A stretch of 64,000 bases of DNA from Liolophura sinensis (Eukaryota; Mollusca; Polyplacophora; Chitonida; Chitonidae), in the NCBI RefSeq assembly GCF_032854445.1, contig NC_088302.1:53662046-53726045 (forward strand). Reading direction: 5' to 3'. This document shows positions 25,801 to 33,806 of this stretch, piece by piece. A model generated the notes under the pieces. It was given only the letters and a program-made list of their open reading frames with translations. It did not search any database and was not told where the DNA came from. Position 1 is the stretch's first letter; the number at the start of each line of letters is the position of its first letter. Both the position numbers and the translations under genes were made by a program.

Positions 25801-28595
25801 AAACACATAATAAACCTTGTGTTGCCTTACCTCATTGGTAAAGGCCTTAATAAATGCCAGTCTCACAGAGTTGAGTTCTTGTTCCCAGATTGGGTCGAAT
25901 AACCACTTTCGCTTAACAGATCTCTTATTCTCTGGCTGGGTTAAATACCTACATGTATTCTCACTTGAAAGACTTGTTTTTCTCAGATTGACTGAGAATG
26001 CACTTTCACCGAACAGACTTCTTATACTTTATAGATTCATTCAATTAGCCACAGTGGAACTGAACAGTCCTCATGTTTTTAAATTTTCGCAAAGGGCATC
26101 TTTCAGTGAACAGGGCTTTGATAGGTTGAATGTGCCACTATTCAGGTTTCTATTGTTGTCTTTTATGTACATGTACGTGGAGATCAGGGTTAGCAACTTG
26201 CCAGTCCTCTGATTTTGACCAAACTGGCCAAAGCAGAAACTTACCTAACACAAAAGAGAATGGCCTTTCTTCATTGAGGTCAAGCTCCACAGCACATCTC
26301 TCCAAGACAAACAGTCCTATGGGGTCACCACTCTACAAACACCACACACACACACATCTACATCACCGAGGCATTTTACATCAGTCTACACGTACATGTA
26401 GGCCTACACAGAAATTCAATGTGCATGTATAACTGTCAGTAAGGTTTTTCCTTTCTTGAATCTATGTGCATTTAATTTAAGATATAGATGTCATAAAAAG
26501 TGACTTCAGGCACCAGGCTTACAGCAATAAATTACTGATTTGCACATTTGTGAAATATGTTTTGTACCTAAGAAAATTAGGGACCCCGGAATTACATGTA
26601 AACTATGCATGACTGTAGTGGAAAGCTACAAATGTTTTCATATTACTGTATACAGCGTACTATGGGGTGTAAAGAAATAATGTGCACAGTTTTCAGAAGA
26701 TTATGTCTTCAATGACACGAACAAATCATTTCCACAATAACTCTATGTATAACTTCCACTGAAGAAGGTGCTCTAGTGCTTGAAAAGGCTGAAGGTGTAC
26801 AGGATGTGAACATGCATTATACGATATATGGAATATGAAAGTACCAAGTTTAAACCCCTTAATGTTGGATCCTTAATACATATTATACTTATCTGAATTC
26901 TTGTAAAAATGTTCACCCAGGCACACTGAGGTAAAATGAACCAAGATAGCTGAGGGTCTGGAGGCCACAGATTTAGAATATGCTTGGAAATTCGCTGTCA
27001 TTTTAGCTATTCCTGTGCATTTACAAGACTACATGTATATTGCTTACTGTAGATTTTGTAGATTACCCGGAGATATGTTAAAGAACAAATTTAATATAAA
27101 CAAACATTTCTTTTTTTAAGATATTTTCAAATGTTTGCCTATGTGATTTTTTTAGAACAGTCCTTCTGACAGACACAATGAGACTCTGTATCCATCCCTG
27201 GCCCTGTATATTCAAAATTTAAAATTTTTGTAACCCTTAATAATCCCTTGGTAGCAGACATACATGCACATGTAAGCCAGAAGCGTATTTCATCATTACA
27301 GCAATTTATTTATTTATTTAAATGGTGGTGTATTGCTTAAACTATTGCAAGTGGAGTACTTTCTATTTGATGCTGCTTATGTATGTCAAATGAAGAGGGC
27401 ACCAAAATGTCTAATGTAATCCTAGCACAAAAACTCCTAAACCACTACGGATAAATAGTAAGGCAACATAAAAGAATGACAGCAGGTCTGGTTTTATAAG
27501 AAAGAATTAATCTCACACATATATCCATATACTTACACTTTCCTTGGATTTGAAGTAAAATAAAAGATTCCCTCTTAATTTGAACCATCTTTCCATGAAA
27601 ACTGTAAAATAAAATAAATTAATTGTTATAAGCACATGTAGAGAAGAGTTAAATTTTCAGGAAAGTTAGAACAGCAATGTTTTTCAAGATAGCCCTCCAC
27701 CCCAGACCATATGTGTATATTCAAGTACATATAAGCTATTGATACTAGTATCTTTTGGAAGATCAATTTGTCATTGTAACGGAGACATCATCATGAAAAG
27801 AAACCATGAATGAACCTACAAACGGATGAACAGACAAACCTGGACAAAAAGCAATCCCAAACTAGGAATCATCACAAGGGATTCACATTCCAAATTTGAG
27901 TTTCATCAATTTTAACCTAAGATGTCATAACGAAACGAAATGAACAGACAGATGGAGCAACCTGTACACAATAGATTCTCAAGCAAGTCATTGAGGGAAC
28001 AAAAAAAACATGAGGATAAAGATAAAACGGAAATTGGGAAGAACGAATAGATGGACAGCATAGCAGACAGACGGACAAGCAGGGAAGATACAGTGTGTAC
28101 ATGTACCTGTATACTGCATGCACAAGGATACAAGATATATATTCTCCTCAAAAAGAAGCCCATACATGTAGGTGCCACATGGTCGTTACATGTACCATTT
28201 GTTGGGCCGATCGTCTCAGTTGTGTTATCAGGTAATCTGGTGCAATCTTCGAATGAGCTTCCGTTGCTTATTTTAGGATTACTGATATTCTTAATTCATG
28301 AGTGTATAAATTTGGCTGAGGATGACAGCTTATTAAAGTAGTCACCTTATTTGAGTTAGGGCAGATTTATTATGTGAAATTCCCCACTGCCTTTTTTAAA
28401 AAATTTTTTTGGCAACTTATATTTTATAAGTATCTTGCAACTGTATTGCACCATTAGAGATTTATGAGCCAACTTACCTTCTCCTTTTTTGAATATGCCA
28501 TCCTGCTTGTCTTTCATCCAGAGGTGGCCAATTCTGTCAAACTTTTCCTCAGGTTCTAGCGCAAGATGGCACAACTCTTTACTGTTAAAACGCAT
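481..28595 (-). CDS. INPP4: Inositol polyphosphate 4-phosphatase (INPP4A/B-like), N-terminal 13 coding exons, gene continues off left edge
   Basis: Predicted lipid phosphatase removing the 4-phosphate from PtdIns(3,4)P2 at membranes, downstream of PI3K. Coding exons in gene order: 28478-28595, 27537-27601, 26245-26332, 19823-20026, 14312-14350, 13921-14039, 13062-13178, 7904-7983, 7240-7318, 6616-6782, 5883-5940, 1656-1758, 481-588 (1345 nt, 448 residues plus one base). All 12 junctions are GT/AG and join in phase. Residues about 18-120 form a PH domain (WFKLRGNLLFYF, then D-x-W-IQALH). Residues about 160-300 form a C2 domain (ICIACDGLP, VRLTVHNVTERMTGT). The segment RFETTDGENL...YMGES and LEFVPTNLHLHR matches the conserved region after C2 in vertebrate INPP4A/B, from memory. 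The PH domain is absent from the usual vertebrate INPP4A/B descriptions; I recall it in invertebrate members. The CX5R phosphatase motif is not in the window. Family assignment is strong; A versus B cannot be decided. Confidence 0.9.
589..1655 (-). other. INPP4 intron between exons 12 and 13
   Basis: About 1.07 kb of AT-rich intron sequence. I see no exon-like segment, known repeat or structured element in it. Confidence 0.6.
1656..1758 (-). CDS. INPP4: INPP4-like coding exon 12
   Basis: Encodes LAEHWDNRRKEMLSLHTSLI and STYARCMRFVTSYE, matching the LSPHWDNLRK ... MYQDILTEL region. Acceptor TCTCCTCAG. Donor GTGAAC at 1655 was chosen because the joined length and phase fit exon 13; an earlier GTGCAT is an alternative donor. 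Confidence 0.85.
1759..3234 (-). other. INPP4 intron 11, repeat-free part
   Basis: AT-rich intronic sequence with short poly-T tracts (for example near 2950). The small open frames here have no family resemblance and sit inside an intron of the minus-strand gene. Confidence 0.6.
3235..5035. repeat. 32-bp tandem array (about 56 copies)
   Basis: Unit approximately GGTACATGGACATGTATACA plus TGACTTTGTACA. Each unit contains near-palindromes (CATGTATACATG, GTACAGGTAC). Units are uniform on the left. From about 4480 rightward they become mixed with shorter variants (TAACATGTATATGTGAC). The unit length is not a multiple of three and the minus strand lacks stop codons in most copies, so very long open frames appear in all three minus frames. 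They are artefacts of the repeat, not genes. The array lies in INPP4 intron 11. Confidence 0.95.
5000..5035. repeat. Perfect 15-bp inverted repeat closing the 32-bp array
   Basis: TGTACAGGTACATGG (5000-5014) is followed by a 6-base loop and its exact reverse complement (5021-5035). The last partial unit is thus in inverted orientation, a hairpin at the array edge. Confidence 0.85.
5201..5534. repeat. 71-bp tandem repeat (about 4.6 copies)
   Basis: Unit begins CTATAACAAACATTAGGCCC and ends ATGGCCAAAGGT. Copies are nearly identical and differ mainly in the length of a C-run (CCCCCC to CCCCTCCCCCCC). It is separate from the 32-bp array and lacks the ACATGT core. Confidence 0.92.
5551..5631 (-). 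repeat. tRNA-like SINE head or tRNA relic
   Basis: Read on the minus strand it has a good A box (GTGGCCGAGTGGTAG) and a B-box-like GGTTCAGTCC about 45 bases later, resembling a Ser/Leu-type tRNA head. No complete cloverleaf is evident. It is more likely a SINE remnant than a working tRNA gene. Confidence 0.5.
5883..5940 (-). CDS. INPP4: INPP4-like coding exon 11
   Basis: Encodes KLWIEEEKLKIEELQNLGE, an acidic helix corresponding to the E-x-x-x-x-x-E-x-x-ELGELS segment of vertebrate INPP4. Acceptor CTTCCCACAG, donor GTAAAT; 58 nt, in phase. Confidence 0.9.
6263..6345. repeat. Dispersed repeat family B, copy 1
   Basis: Matches 38048-38130 in the same orientation: TTCCAATC-GAGC-TAGC, ATGATGTCATAA, AACTTT-ACATTT and TACGTCAC-CAACAA with few differences. 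Intronic, class unknown. Confidence 0.6.
6616..6782 (-). CDS. INPP4: INPP4-like coding exon 10
   Basis: Encodes NLMERRPSKRLEMLKTLYEN and then SFRFETTDGENLAVYEYMGE, followed by SKLSFYIPQKL. The R-x-F/P-TTDG ... E-x-M-x-ES-x-LS-x-x-P pattern is a recognisable INPP4 signature. Acceptor GATTTCAG, donor GTAAGT, phase 2. Confidence 0.92.
7240..7318 (-). CDS. INPP4: INPP4-like coding exon 9 (end of C2 domain)
   Basis: Encodes SQDYRNAGCVTVMAWANDK and NASPESQ, corresponding to VGNITVIGW in INPP4A, the last C2 strand. Acceptor CTACTGCAG; donor GTTAGT; phase 0 at the 3' end. Confidence 0.87.
7803..7840. repeat. (CT)n microsatellite
   Basis: About 19 uninterrupted CT dinucleotides in the intron between exons 8 and 9 of the INPP4-like gene. 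Confidence 0.95.
7904..7983 (-). CDS. INPP4: INPP4-like coding exon 8 (C2 domain)
   Basis: Encodes MTQIGEVIFTLTDVLSAPNS and RLRLRL, matching the LGSGTF-x-V-K-DLL ... LHLTLR strand pair of INPP4A. Acceptor TTTCAG; donor GTAAGT. Separated from exon 7 by a 5.1-kb intron filled with the 135-bp satellite. Confidence 0.88.
8665..12935. repeat. 135-bp satellite array (about 31 copies) in INPP4 intron 7
   Basis: The unit includes CACAGTAAACCTATACATGT, TAGTGTACTAGTGGTTTGTC and GTTGTAGACACTTACAGCTG. Edge units (8665-8800) are more diverged; internal units differ by a few bases. The length is a multiple of three, so the minus strand reads as a 45-residue repeat (VVCRDRDQSAVSVYNLSI core) over many units, broken by stops such as that near 9400. 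No start, signal or flanking exon makes this a gene. On the INPP4 sense strand every unit contains CTGTAAGTGT, a sequence like a 5' splice site. Confidence 0.95.
9771..11835. repeat. Higher-order duplication inside the 135-bp array (two blocks of 9 units)
   Basis: The block from about 9771 recurs from about 11014 with the same idiosyncratic units: TGTACTTAAAGTGTGC, CCGGTAGTGTGCCTC, GTACATCAAGAGTACTAG and TGTGTGTGGTAAGCGC. The offset is 1243 bp on the left side and 1215 bp (9 x 135) on the right. The 28-bp difference is an extra copy of TATCTGGTAGTGTA-type sequence near 10169-10206 in the first block. Confidence 0.85.
13062..13178 (-). CDS. INPP4: INPP4-like coding exon 7 (C2 domain)
   Basis: Encodes KSVSPQFLTTIGFGD followed by LITRVRLTVHNVTERMTGT. 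It aligns with the C2 segment NP-x-FL-S-x-x-F ... K-L-x-VYDVKD of the vertebrate proteins. 39 full codons, phase 0 at both ends. Acceptor TTTTGCAG, donor GTGAGT. Confidence 0.92.
13461..13616. repeat. 26-bp tandem repeat (about 6 copies)
   Basis: Unit approximately AACAATGGCTGTTTCAACTG plus ATGAGA, in the intron between exons 6 and 7. The last copies carry small deletions. Confidence 0.93.
13815..13892 (-). mobile_element. SINE 3' fragment
   Basis: Contains TTTATTTATTTAT followed by GATTGGTGCTTTACACCGTA and CTCAAGAATATTTCACTTAT. This is the conserved 3' domain of the SINE seen complete at 49964-50234, here truncated and inserted in antisense. It lies 29 bp from exon 6. Confidence 0.85.
13921..14039 (-). 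CDS. INPP4: INPP4-like coding exon 6 (C2 domain)
   Basis: Encodes CDGLPVDSMNLPPNPFVVVS and then a stretch ending HSHTEIVE. This aligns with the vertebrate INPP4 pattern of PN-x-F/L-V-x-VS followed by T-EI-E. Acceptor TTTGCAG, donor GTGAGT, phase 0 at the 3' end. Confidence 0.9.
14157..14180. repeat. Poly-C tract
   Basis: About 20 consecutive C residues in the intron between exons 5 and 6. Confidence 0.9.
14312..14350 (-). CDS. INPP4: INPP4-like coding microexon 5 (39 nt, first C2 strand)
   Basis: Encodes ASVSEEAALEICI, matching the vertebrate stretch that leads into the ACS/ACK-type C2 start. Acceptor TTCTTTCAG, donor GTAGGTG. The 39-nt exon takes two bases at the 5' side and leaves one at the 3' side, in phase with both neighbours. 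Gene finders would easily miss it. Confidence 0.78.
14351..17987 (-). other. INPP4 intron 4, unique part
   Basis: AT-rich intron sequence. Small open frames here (for example 14935-15226, 16350-16694, 17406-17771) show no domain or family signature, and I do not call them genes. Confidence 0.6.
17988..18750. repeat. 22-bp tandem array (about 34 copies)
   Basis: Unit approximately CTGATACATGTACTGGGACC plus CA, with variants (GTTACATGTACT, CTTGGACCAA). The open frames on both strands (22 codons = three units) are repeat artefacts. Located in INPP4 intron 4. Confidence 0.95.
19823..20026 (-). CDS. INPP4: INPP4-like coding exon 4 (PH C-terminal helix and linker)
   Basis: Encodes FEGEEKMQHLAAQSERDRD followed by AWIQALHIASYE, the end of a PH domain with its conserved Trp. 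A possibly coiled segment follows (QMQVQSLREQIRSKTG), then a Ser-rich linker. The acceptor (TTATTTCAG) is strong. The donor is chosen by phase: GTGCGG at 19822 is the only nearby GT that gives an open, in-phase join to exon 5. The next GT (19803) would give a stop after joining. The 3' end is therefore less certain than the rest. Confidence 0.8.
20027..23705 (-). other. INPP4 intron 3, AT-rich part
   Basis: No exon, known repeat or structured element recognised. Homopolymer runs (for example near 20990) only. Confidence 0.55.
23706..24095. repeat. Dispersed repeat family A, copy 2
   Basis: Second copy of the element at 65-438, in the same orientation, sharing GTAAAAGACACTGT, CTTTGATATGCAAA, TTGGCCAAAAACTTTAACCA and GGCGAGCTAAA. 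Non-coding, class unknown. Confidence 0.7.
24132..24306 (+). mobile_element. 5'-truncated SINE
   Basis: Contains CATGCTGGCTTCCTCTCCGG, CTCCCACCATAATGCTGG, a diverged TATAAGTGAAACATTCTTAA and TGTAAAACACCAATC. This is the body and 3' domain of the same SINE family, in sense orientation and lacking its tRNA head. Confidence 0.85.
24307..26244 (-). other. INPP4 intron 3, remainder
   Basis: AT-rich sequence with a short (GTT)n at about 25205-25221. The 131-codon open frame beginning at 25817 on the plus strand has no recognisable domain; it ends just before exon 3 and is probably chance. Confidence 0.5.
26245..26332 (-). CDS. INPP4: INPP4-like coding exon 3 (PH domain)
   Basis: Encodes SGDPIGLFVLERCAVELD and then LNEERPFSFVL. 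This is the middle of the PH domain, where the GLI-x-L-E-x-C strand is typical of this family. Acceptor TTTGTAG, donor GTAAGT. Ends in phase 1, matching the next exon. Confidence 0.88.
27537..27601 (-). CDS. INPP4: INPP4-like coding exon 2 (PH domain core)
   Basis: Encodes FMERWFKLRGNLLFYFKSK, the classic PH-domain beta 2-3 signature (W-x-x-L-x-x-x-L-x-Y-F). Acceptor TTTACAG and donor GTAAGT. Starts with two bases completing the split codon from exon 1; ends in phase 0. Confidence 0.9.
28478..28595 (-). CDS. INPP4: INPP4-like coding exon 1 (start codon, PH domain beginning)
   Basis: Begins MRFNSKELCHLALEPEEKF and runs into IGHLWMKDKQDGIFKKGE, the first strands of the PH domain. An in-frame TAG lies at 28617-28619, eight codons upstream, which supports this ATG if the region is not spliced. 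A possible acceptor (CCTATAG) ends at 28610, so a 5' UTR exon may lie further right. Donor GTAAGT at 28477; ends in phase 1. Confidence 0.85.
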
Positions 28596-28609
28596 GGTTG
28601 AATGTTTTC

Positions 28610-29960
28610 CTATAGGCTAGCCTATATAACAGGTTATTTTTTTTATTCAAAGCTTTCACTCCATCATCACCAACTGTTTCCACTTTAAGCAGAACCCAAA
28701 TTCACAAAATATCTGTAAGCAAAAGTACAAATGTTAGAACTGGTAACATACTGTCATCTGGTGTATCTTAAGCATCTTCAGCAGGGCTAGTGCTGAGGGT
28801 ACAGGTAATCAACAGCGCTTTTCACATGGAAAAAATCAGTTTTCCTGAAGTTATGATTCTTTGATGGTCACTCACAAAAAAATTCTGATTTTAAAGTGTG
28901 TGTCTTTGGATTAGTCTGAGGGCTAACATCTCAAGAGCTCCTGTTTTAGTTCACAAATTTCAAACTTTACTGATACAATGTATCAGTGCCATATTTTACA
29001 TCTGTTAAGCGAGGAAATGTGCTTGATGGGAAAGCTAGTTCAGTCAGAGACTCGGTTTATATGAGCCTCATTGTGAAATGGATGTTTAAAAACACACTTC
29101 ATCCCTAAACCAAGTCTGAAGTCTGAACCAATCAAGCCTGAATGATCAAGCACCACGGTCTACCTGTACGTACAATTCTGTGCTAACATCTCAAAAAAGC
29201 TTATGTATGCCCTACATCACAAAAATAAAGTTTTTACAAAAGAGAAAGACAAAAAAGTTAATTCAGGTTTTCTCACTCCATTAATAGCTCCAAACTTACA
29301 TAAGATCCAAAACAAATAAAACATAATCAAGAATTTTTTCAAACCATCCTGGATTTGTCTCTTATGAAAGCTGCCAAGTTAACACTTAATGTCACTTTCT
29401 ATGTAAGATGACATTGTGTCTGGTATAAACTTATTTACCACATCCTGGACAGTGAAACAGTTGTAATCAGACAAGGCTGCAAATGGCCAACAGAATTTAC
29501 TGACTGAGTTTAAAGTCCCAACGAAGTGCACACTGTTGCTACACAGTCGAGGTATTTTGACAGCAACATGCAGAAGTCTACCCAGATATCCACAATGGGT
29601 CATTCACACTGATGCCCTGACTGGGCAAACTAAGTCATTTTTCTGAAAACTTGTACCAGTAGTGAAGGAACTACTTCCAGCGATAAGGCTACATCTTATT
29701 GATATCTTTGGAAAAGGATTACCTCAAAACAAACATGGACTACTAGTATTATGCTGGCAGCTGAGAAGGATAGCGGCATCATTTTAAATCCTGCAAGGTG
29801 ATGCTTAAGCATAAACTGTGACTGTTAAGCATGAAATGATGAGCTGGGAAATTAACATTTTACCTCAATTAAATCAAGGTCTTGCTGCTGGGCATTTGAC
29901 AGGCCCCCATTCCATTACTCATGGATAAAGATGTGGCTCTCAACAGATCTGGTGAATATG
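28610..29960. other. Sequence upstream of the INPP4 start codon
   Basis: Either 5' intron or promoter-proximal DNA. No coding signature, CpG-rich stretch or TATA-type promoter could be assigned with confidence. Confidence 0.4.
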
Positions 29961-29964
29961 AATT

Positions 29965-30747
29965 CTATTACATCACAAGTACTGCTTCTGCAGATACTAT
30001 TCAAGTACTTGTGGATAAAAATATTACAACCAATACTTTTGCTGATGGTATTAAATTGCTTGCAGAAAAACTGTCAATAGATGTGCTGATGGCATTTGTG
30101 CAACAACTTACGAATACAAATATCGCAAGCAGTGCTTTTGCTGATGGTATTCAATTACATGTGGATAGAAATATTACCAGTGGTGCTTTTGCCAATGGTG
30201 TTCAATTACATGTGGACAAATATCACAAGCAGTGCCTTTGCTGATGGTGTTCAATTACATGTGGATAGAAATATCACAAGCACTTCTTTGCCGATGGTGT
30301 TCAATTACATGTGGACAAATATCACAAATGGTGCTTTTGCTGATGGTGTTCAATTACATGTAGATAGAAATATCACAAGCAGTGCTATTGCTGATGGTGT
30401 TCAATTACATGTGGATAGAAATATCACAAGCAGTGCTTTTGCTGATGGTGTTCAATTACATGTGGATAGAAATATCACAATCGGTGCTATTGCCAGTGGT
30501 GTTCAATTACATTAGGATAGAAATATTACAAGCTGTGCTTTTGCTGATGTTGTTCAATAACATATGGACAAATATCACAAGCGGTGCTTTTGCTGATGGT
30601 TCTCAATTACATGTGGATAGAAATATCACAAGCAGTGCTATTGCCGATGGTGTTCAATTACATGTGGATAGAAATATCACAAGCTGTGCTTTCTCTAATG
30701 GTGTTCAATTACATGTGGATGGAAATATTTTAGTAGGTAAATGTACC
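29965..30747. repeat. 51-bp tandem array (about 15 copies), partly open as a 17-residue repeat
   Basis: Unit approximately GGTGTTCAATTACATGTGGA then TAGAAATATCACAAGCAGTG and CTTTTGCTGAT. On the plus strand it reads ITSSAFADGVQLHVDRN in 17-residue steps. The frame from 29921 breaks at 30244 and continues in other frames after 1-bp and 2-bp indels in the units. No start context, signal peptide or flanking exon is convincing. Called a minisatellite; a decayed repeat protein cannot be excluded. Confidence 0.85.
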
Positions 30748-31453
30748 TCTCCCAACGGTTTGTAAAATTTAACTTTTATTGGCGAAAATGATGTCACCAG
30801 AATGTCTGCTGAAATGATCACAGATCATCAATTCCTTATAAAATAAAAATGTGATTATGAGTACCTCTACAGACAGTGATCAATTATTTGTGGAAAAAAT
30901 GTGACAGAGTACAAATCTGCTGATGGCTTGCAATTCCTTCTGGACAAAATGTGATTATACAGGTATGTATCTTTGATCACAAAATGAATGAATTTGTCAC
31001 ATAGAAAGAAATAGGACTTCCTCTACCAATAATGAATGGGAGCTTATGCAATTACTGTACACAATACATGTACTTATGTAAAACATGTAACTCTCGTCAT
31101 TAAATAACCAAGGCAAAAACTCAGGAGACAATGTAATCACATGACTAAAGACATGTATGTCAAGATTCCACAGGAATTACTGATGATGAATTGTGATGTA
31201 GAGTACTTCACTGTATTTGTCATGAATTAACAATATTCTGACTAAATGCATGACCTATGGAGAATAATATTCATAAAGGGTATGGATCTAGGTGTTCAGA
31301 CAGACATTGGCATATCAGTGTTTCAACACGTTGCTCTGAACACGTTGAACCTTTAGAATTAACCATGGAATATTTGTAAGTACCAAACCACTACGGATAC
31401 ATATATCTGGAAGTACACATAATATCAACACCTCAATCTGCACACAATACGAT
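30748..31453. other. Unassigned sequence between two tandem arrays
   Basis: The first 200 bases contain very diverged relatives of the 51-bp unit (for example GCTGATGGCTTGCAATTCCT near 30920). Nothing else is recognised. Confidence 0.45.
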
Positions 31454-31712
31454 ACTTTTAACTAGGCCAATTCATGTGAAACTTTTAACTCGGCCAATAC
31501 ATTCGAGACATTTAACTTGGTCAACTCATGCGAGACTTTTAATTCAGGCAATATATGCAGGACTTTTAACTCGTCCAATACATGCAAGTGAGACTTTTAA
31601 CTCAGGCAATATATGCAAGACTTTTAACTCAGCCAATTGGTGCCAGACTTTCAACTCGGCAAATTCAGGGGGGACTTTCAGCACTGCTATTAGTCCATGC
31701 AAGGCTTTTTAC
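31454..31712. repeat. 27-bp tandem repeat (about 9 copies)
   Basis: Unit approximately ACTTTTAACTCGGCCAATAC plus ATGCGAG, gradually diverging to the right. The plus-strand open frame of 80 codons is a by-product (9 residues per unit). Confidence 0.9.
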
Positions 31713-33800
31713 TCATAAGGAAAGACCAGTGAAAACAGTAACCACAGAAAATATGTTTACTTCATAAAAGTTTTGGAGTTAAATGCAATGAAATGTTTGA
31801 TTTGTAATGTGGGCTATTAAGATATGCAGTCTTTATTATATTAACACACTACTCTGATGTAACATCACAGTTTTTTCTTCTTGTTCACCTACAGGCCAAA
31901 TTTTTGTGAACATTATTTAAGTAATCTTTTACTCTTGGATAATAAGAGCTATTCCAACATCAAAAAGCTGTGTTTGGGGCAACAACTTTTTCTGACATAT
32001 GATTCATAAAGGCCAGTGTAGAATTCAAACATTTAAATGCTCAAAAGATCAAAAGAGTTATTACATAAAATAATATGACCAAATACACTGAAGAATATCC
32101 TTCCATGAGCTACGGTAATTGCTGACAGGTAGCTGCTAAACAAAAACTTGTTGGCACATCTTCTTCATCGTTATATAATGTATAAAACAAAACTAGTTTA
32201 TTAAAATACTTGCATAATATTACTGGTTTTTCCTCCATAAATTATAAAAAAACACCTAATTAACCTGCACCTAATTCGATTTCGCATGCACTTAATCACA
32301 TGTTTTAGACACATAATTATCTAATAGTTTAATTAACCATCAAAATGTAACTGTTACCCAGGGCCTTTAGCTCCATATCATAACACCCTGAACATTCTAC
32401 AATGATTGTAGAAGTTTATAGGCGCACACAAACTAAACAAACCTGATATATATGTAACTTTCAATATGCTGCATTTATAGCCTTCCAGAGAACAACATAA
32501 GGAAGCTTTCTGATGTCGAAGATCTTTCTAGATTTATCTTTTACTTACAAAAATGACTTACATGTACATGGAAAAACTATTATCACCGGGGAAAAGAAAA
32601 AAATAGCCTTGCTGAGAGAAAAGAAATGTTATGTCTCCCTTTAATACTGGTTGCTAGTTTCTTCAAAACCTGACCCTGTATCACACTAGCACTTTACAGC
32701 TTTTGTTCTGTTGAATATTTCATTAAATATCAAAAATACAGGTTTTAAGTGAAAAATGTCACAGGAAATTCCAGTGAAGTAATACAGACTGCAGTGGCTC
32801 TCGTCATATCTATCAAATGGATGAGATTTGACAATGTCCGTGTTGGAAGTCTAAAATAAATTATCTGTCTACATCTCTAGACAATCTTTCCCTTGTGATA
32901 ACATCAAATTGTTGCCTAAATAAGATTGAAGTTCATACAAAAATACTTCACAGTGAAAATTTACACTCTGATGATGTTAAAATATTCTGATGCTGTACAC
33001 ATTGTTCTGTTACGACTTACTACAATTTCTGGCTATTATCACGCATCATCATCCACTGTTGATCATTTTCGGATACATATCCAAATAATCTTTCACCATG
33101 CCCTCTGTGATCCACTGCTGCAGCCATTTGTTTGTCACAGCAAACTGCTGCTATTTCAAACTGATTTTTTGAAACAGTCAAAACTGTGACTTGTACCTGA
33201 GTGCATCCTGTGTCTATCATGGCTGTATGCATTAATTTTCAGTACAAGTTCAGAAACAGCGTAAGCACAACAGCTTAACATTGACACACTAACATATATT
33301 AACATATGACTAATATCTGAAAAGCTTTACCCTCACCTTTCCTTGCCAGATTAATTTATAATATACAAAACCAAAAAAGCAAAACTGAATGCCGAAACTA
33401 TCCATTTTAATCTTTGGTATAACTTGAATGCATGTTTAAAAGATGTGACAAAAAAAAAAAGTCTTACATGGATGAACCCTCTTTTCATAACAATCCAGCT
33501 GCTGTTGAGAATTTTGCATTGAGAAGTCAACTTAGGTTCCCCAGCCACATGTTCAACTTGTTCGATTCAGTAGTTCAAATGGTTGGATTACTGTTCAAAG
33601 ATGATTTATCAGCCTCTGAAATGTGTGTACACATTTCGGGCGACTTGGTGAATCAGTGTATACTAAATATAAGGATGGATTAGAATTGTAGGTCAGAGAA
33701 ATTGTCCACCTTGATCAGATGGGCAGCCACCCAGGGATGTACATAGTATTGAAACTTTTAACTGTGTCTAGTTTTAGGTCGTCCCTCAGATGTCACTGTC
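31713..33800. other. Non-coding AT-rich sequence
   Basis: No gene, array or mobile element recognised. Short open frames at 32926-33232 and 33351-33683 lack any signature. Confidence 0.5.
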
Positions 33801-33806
33801 AGTGTA

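Noticed and set aside
25817-26432. Plus-strand open frames of 131 and 100 codons
   Set aside because: They have no homology that I recognise and run antisense across INPP4 exon 3, which is the real coding segment.
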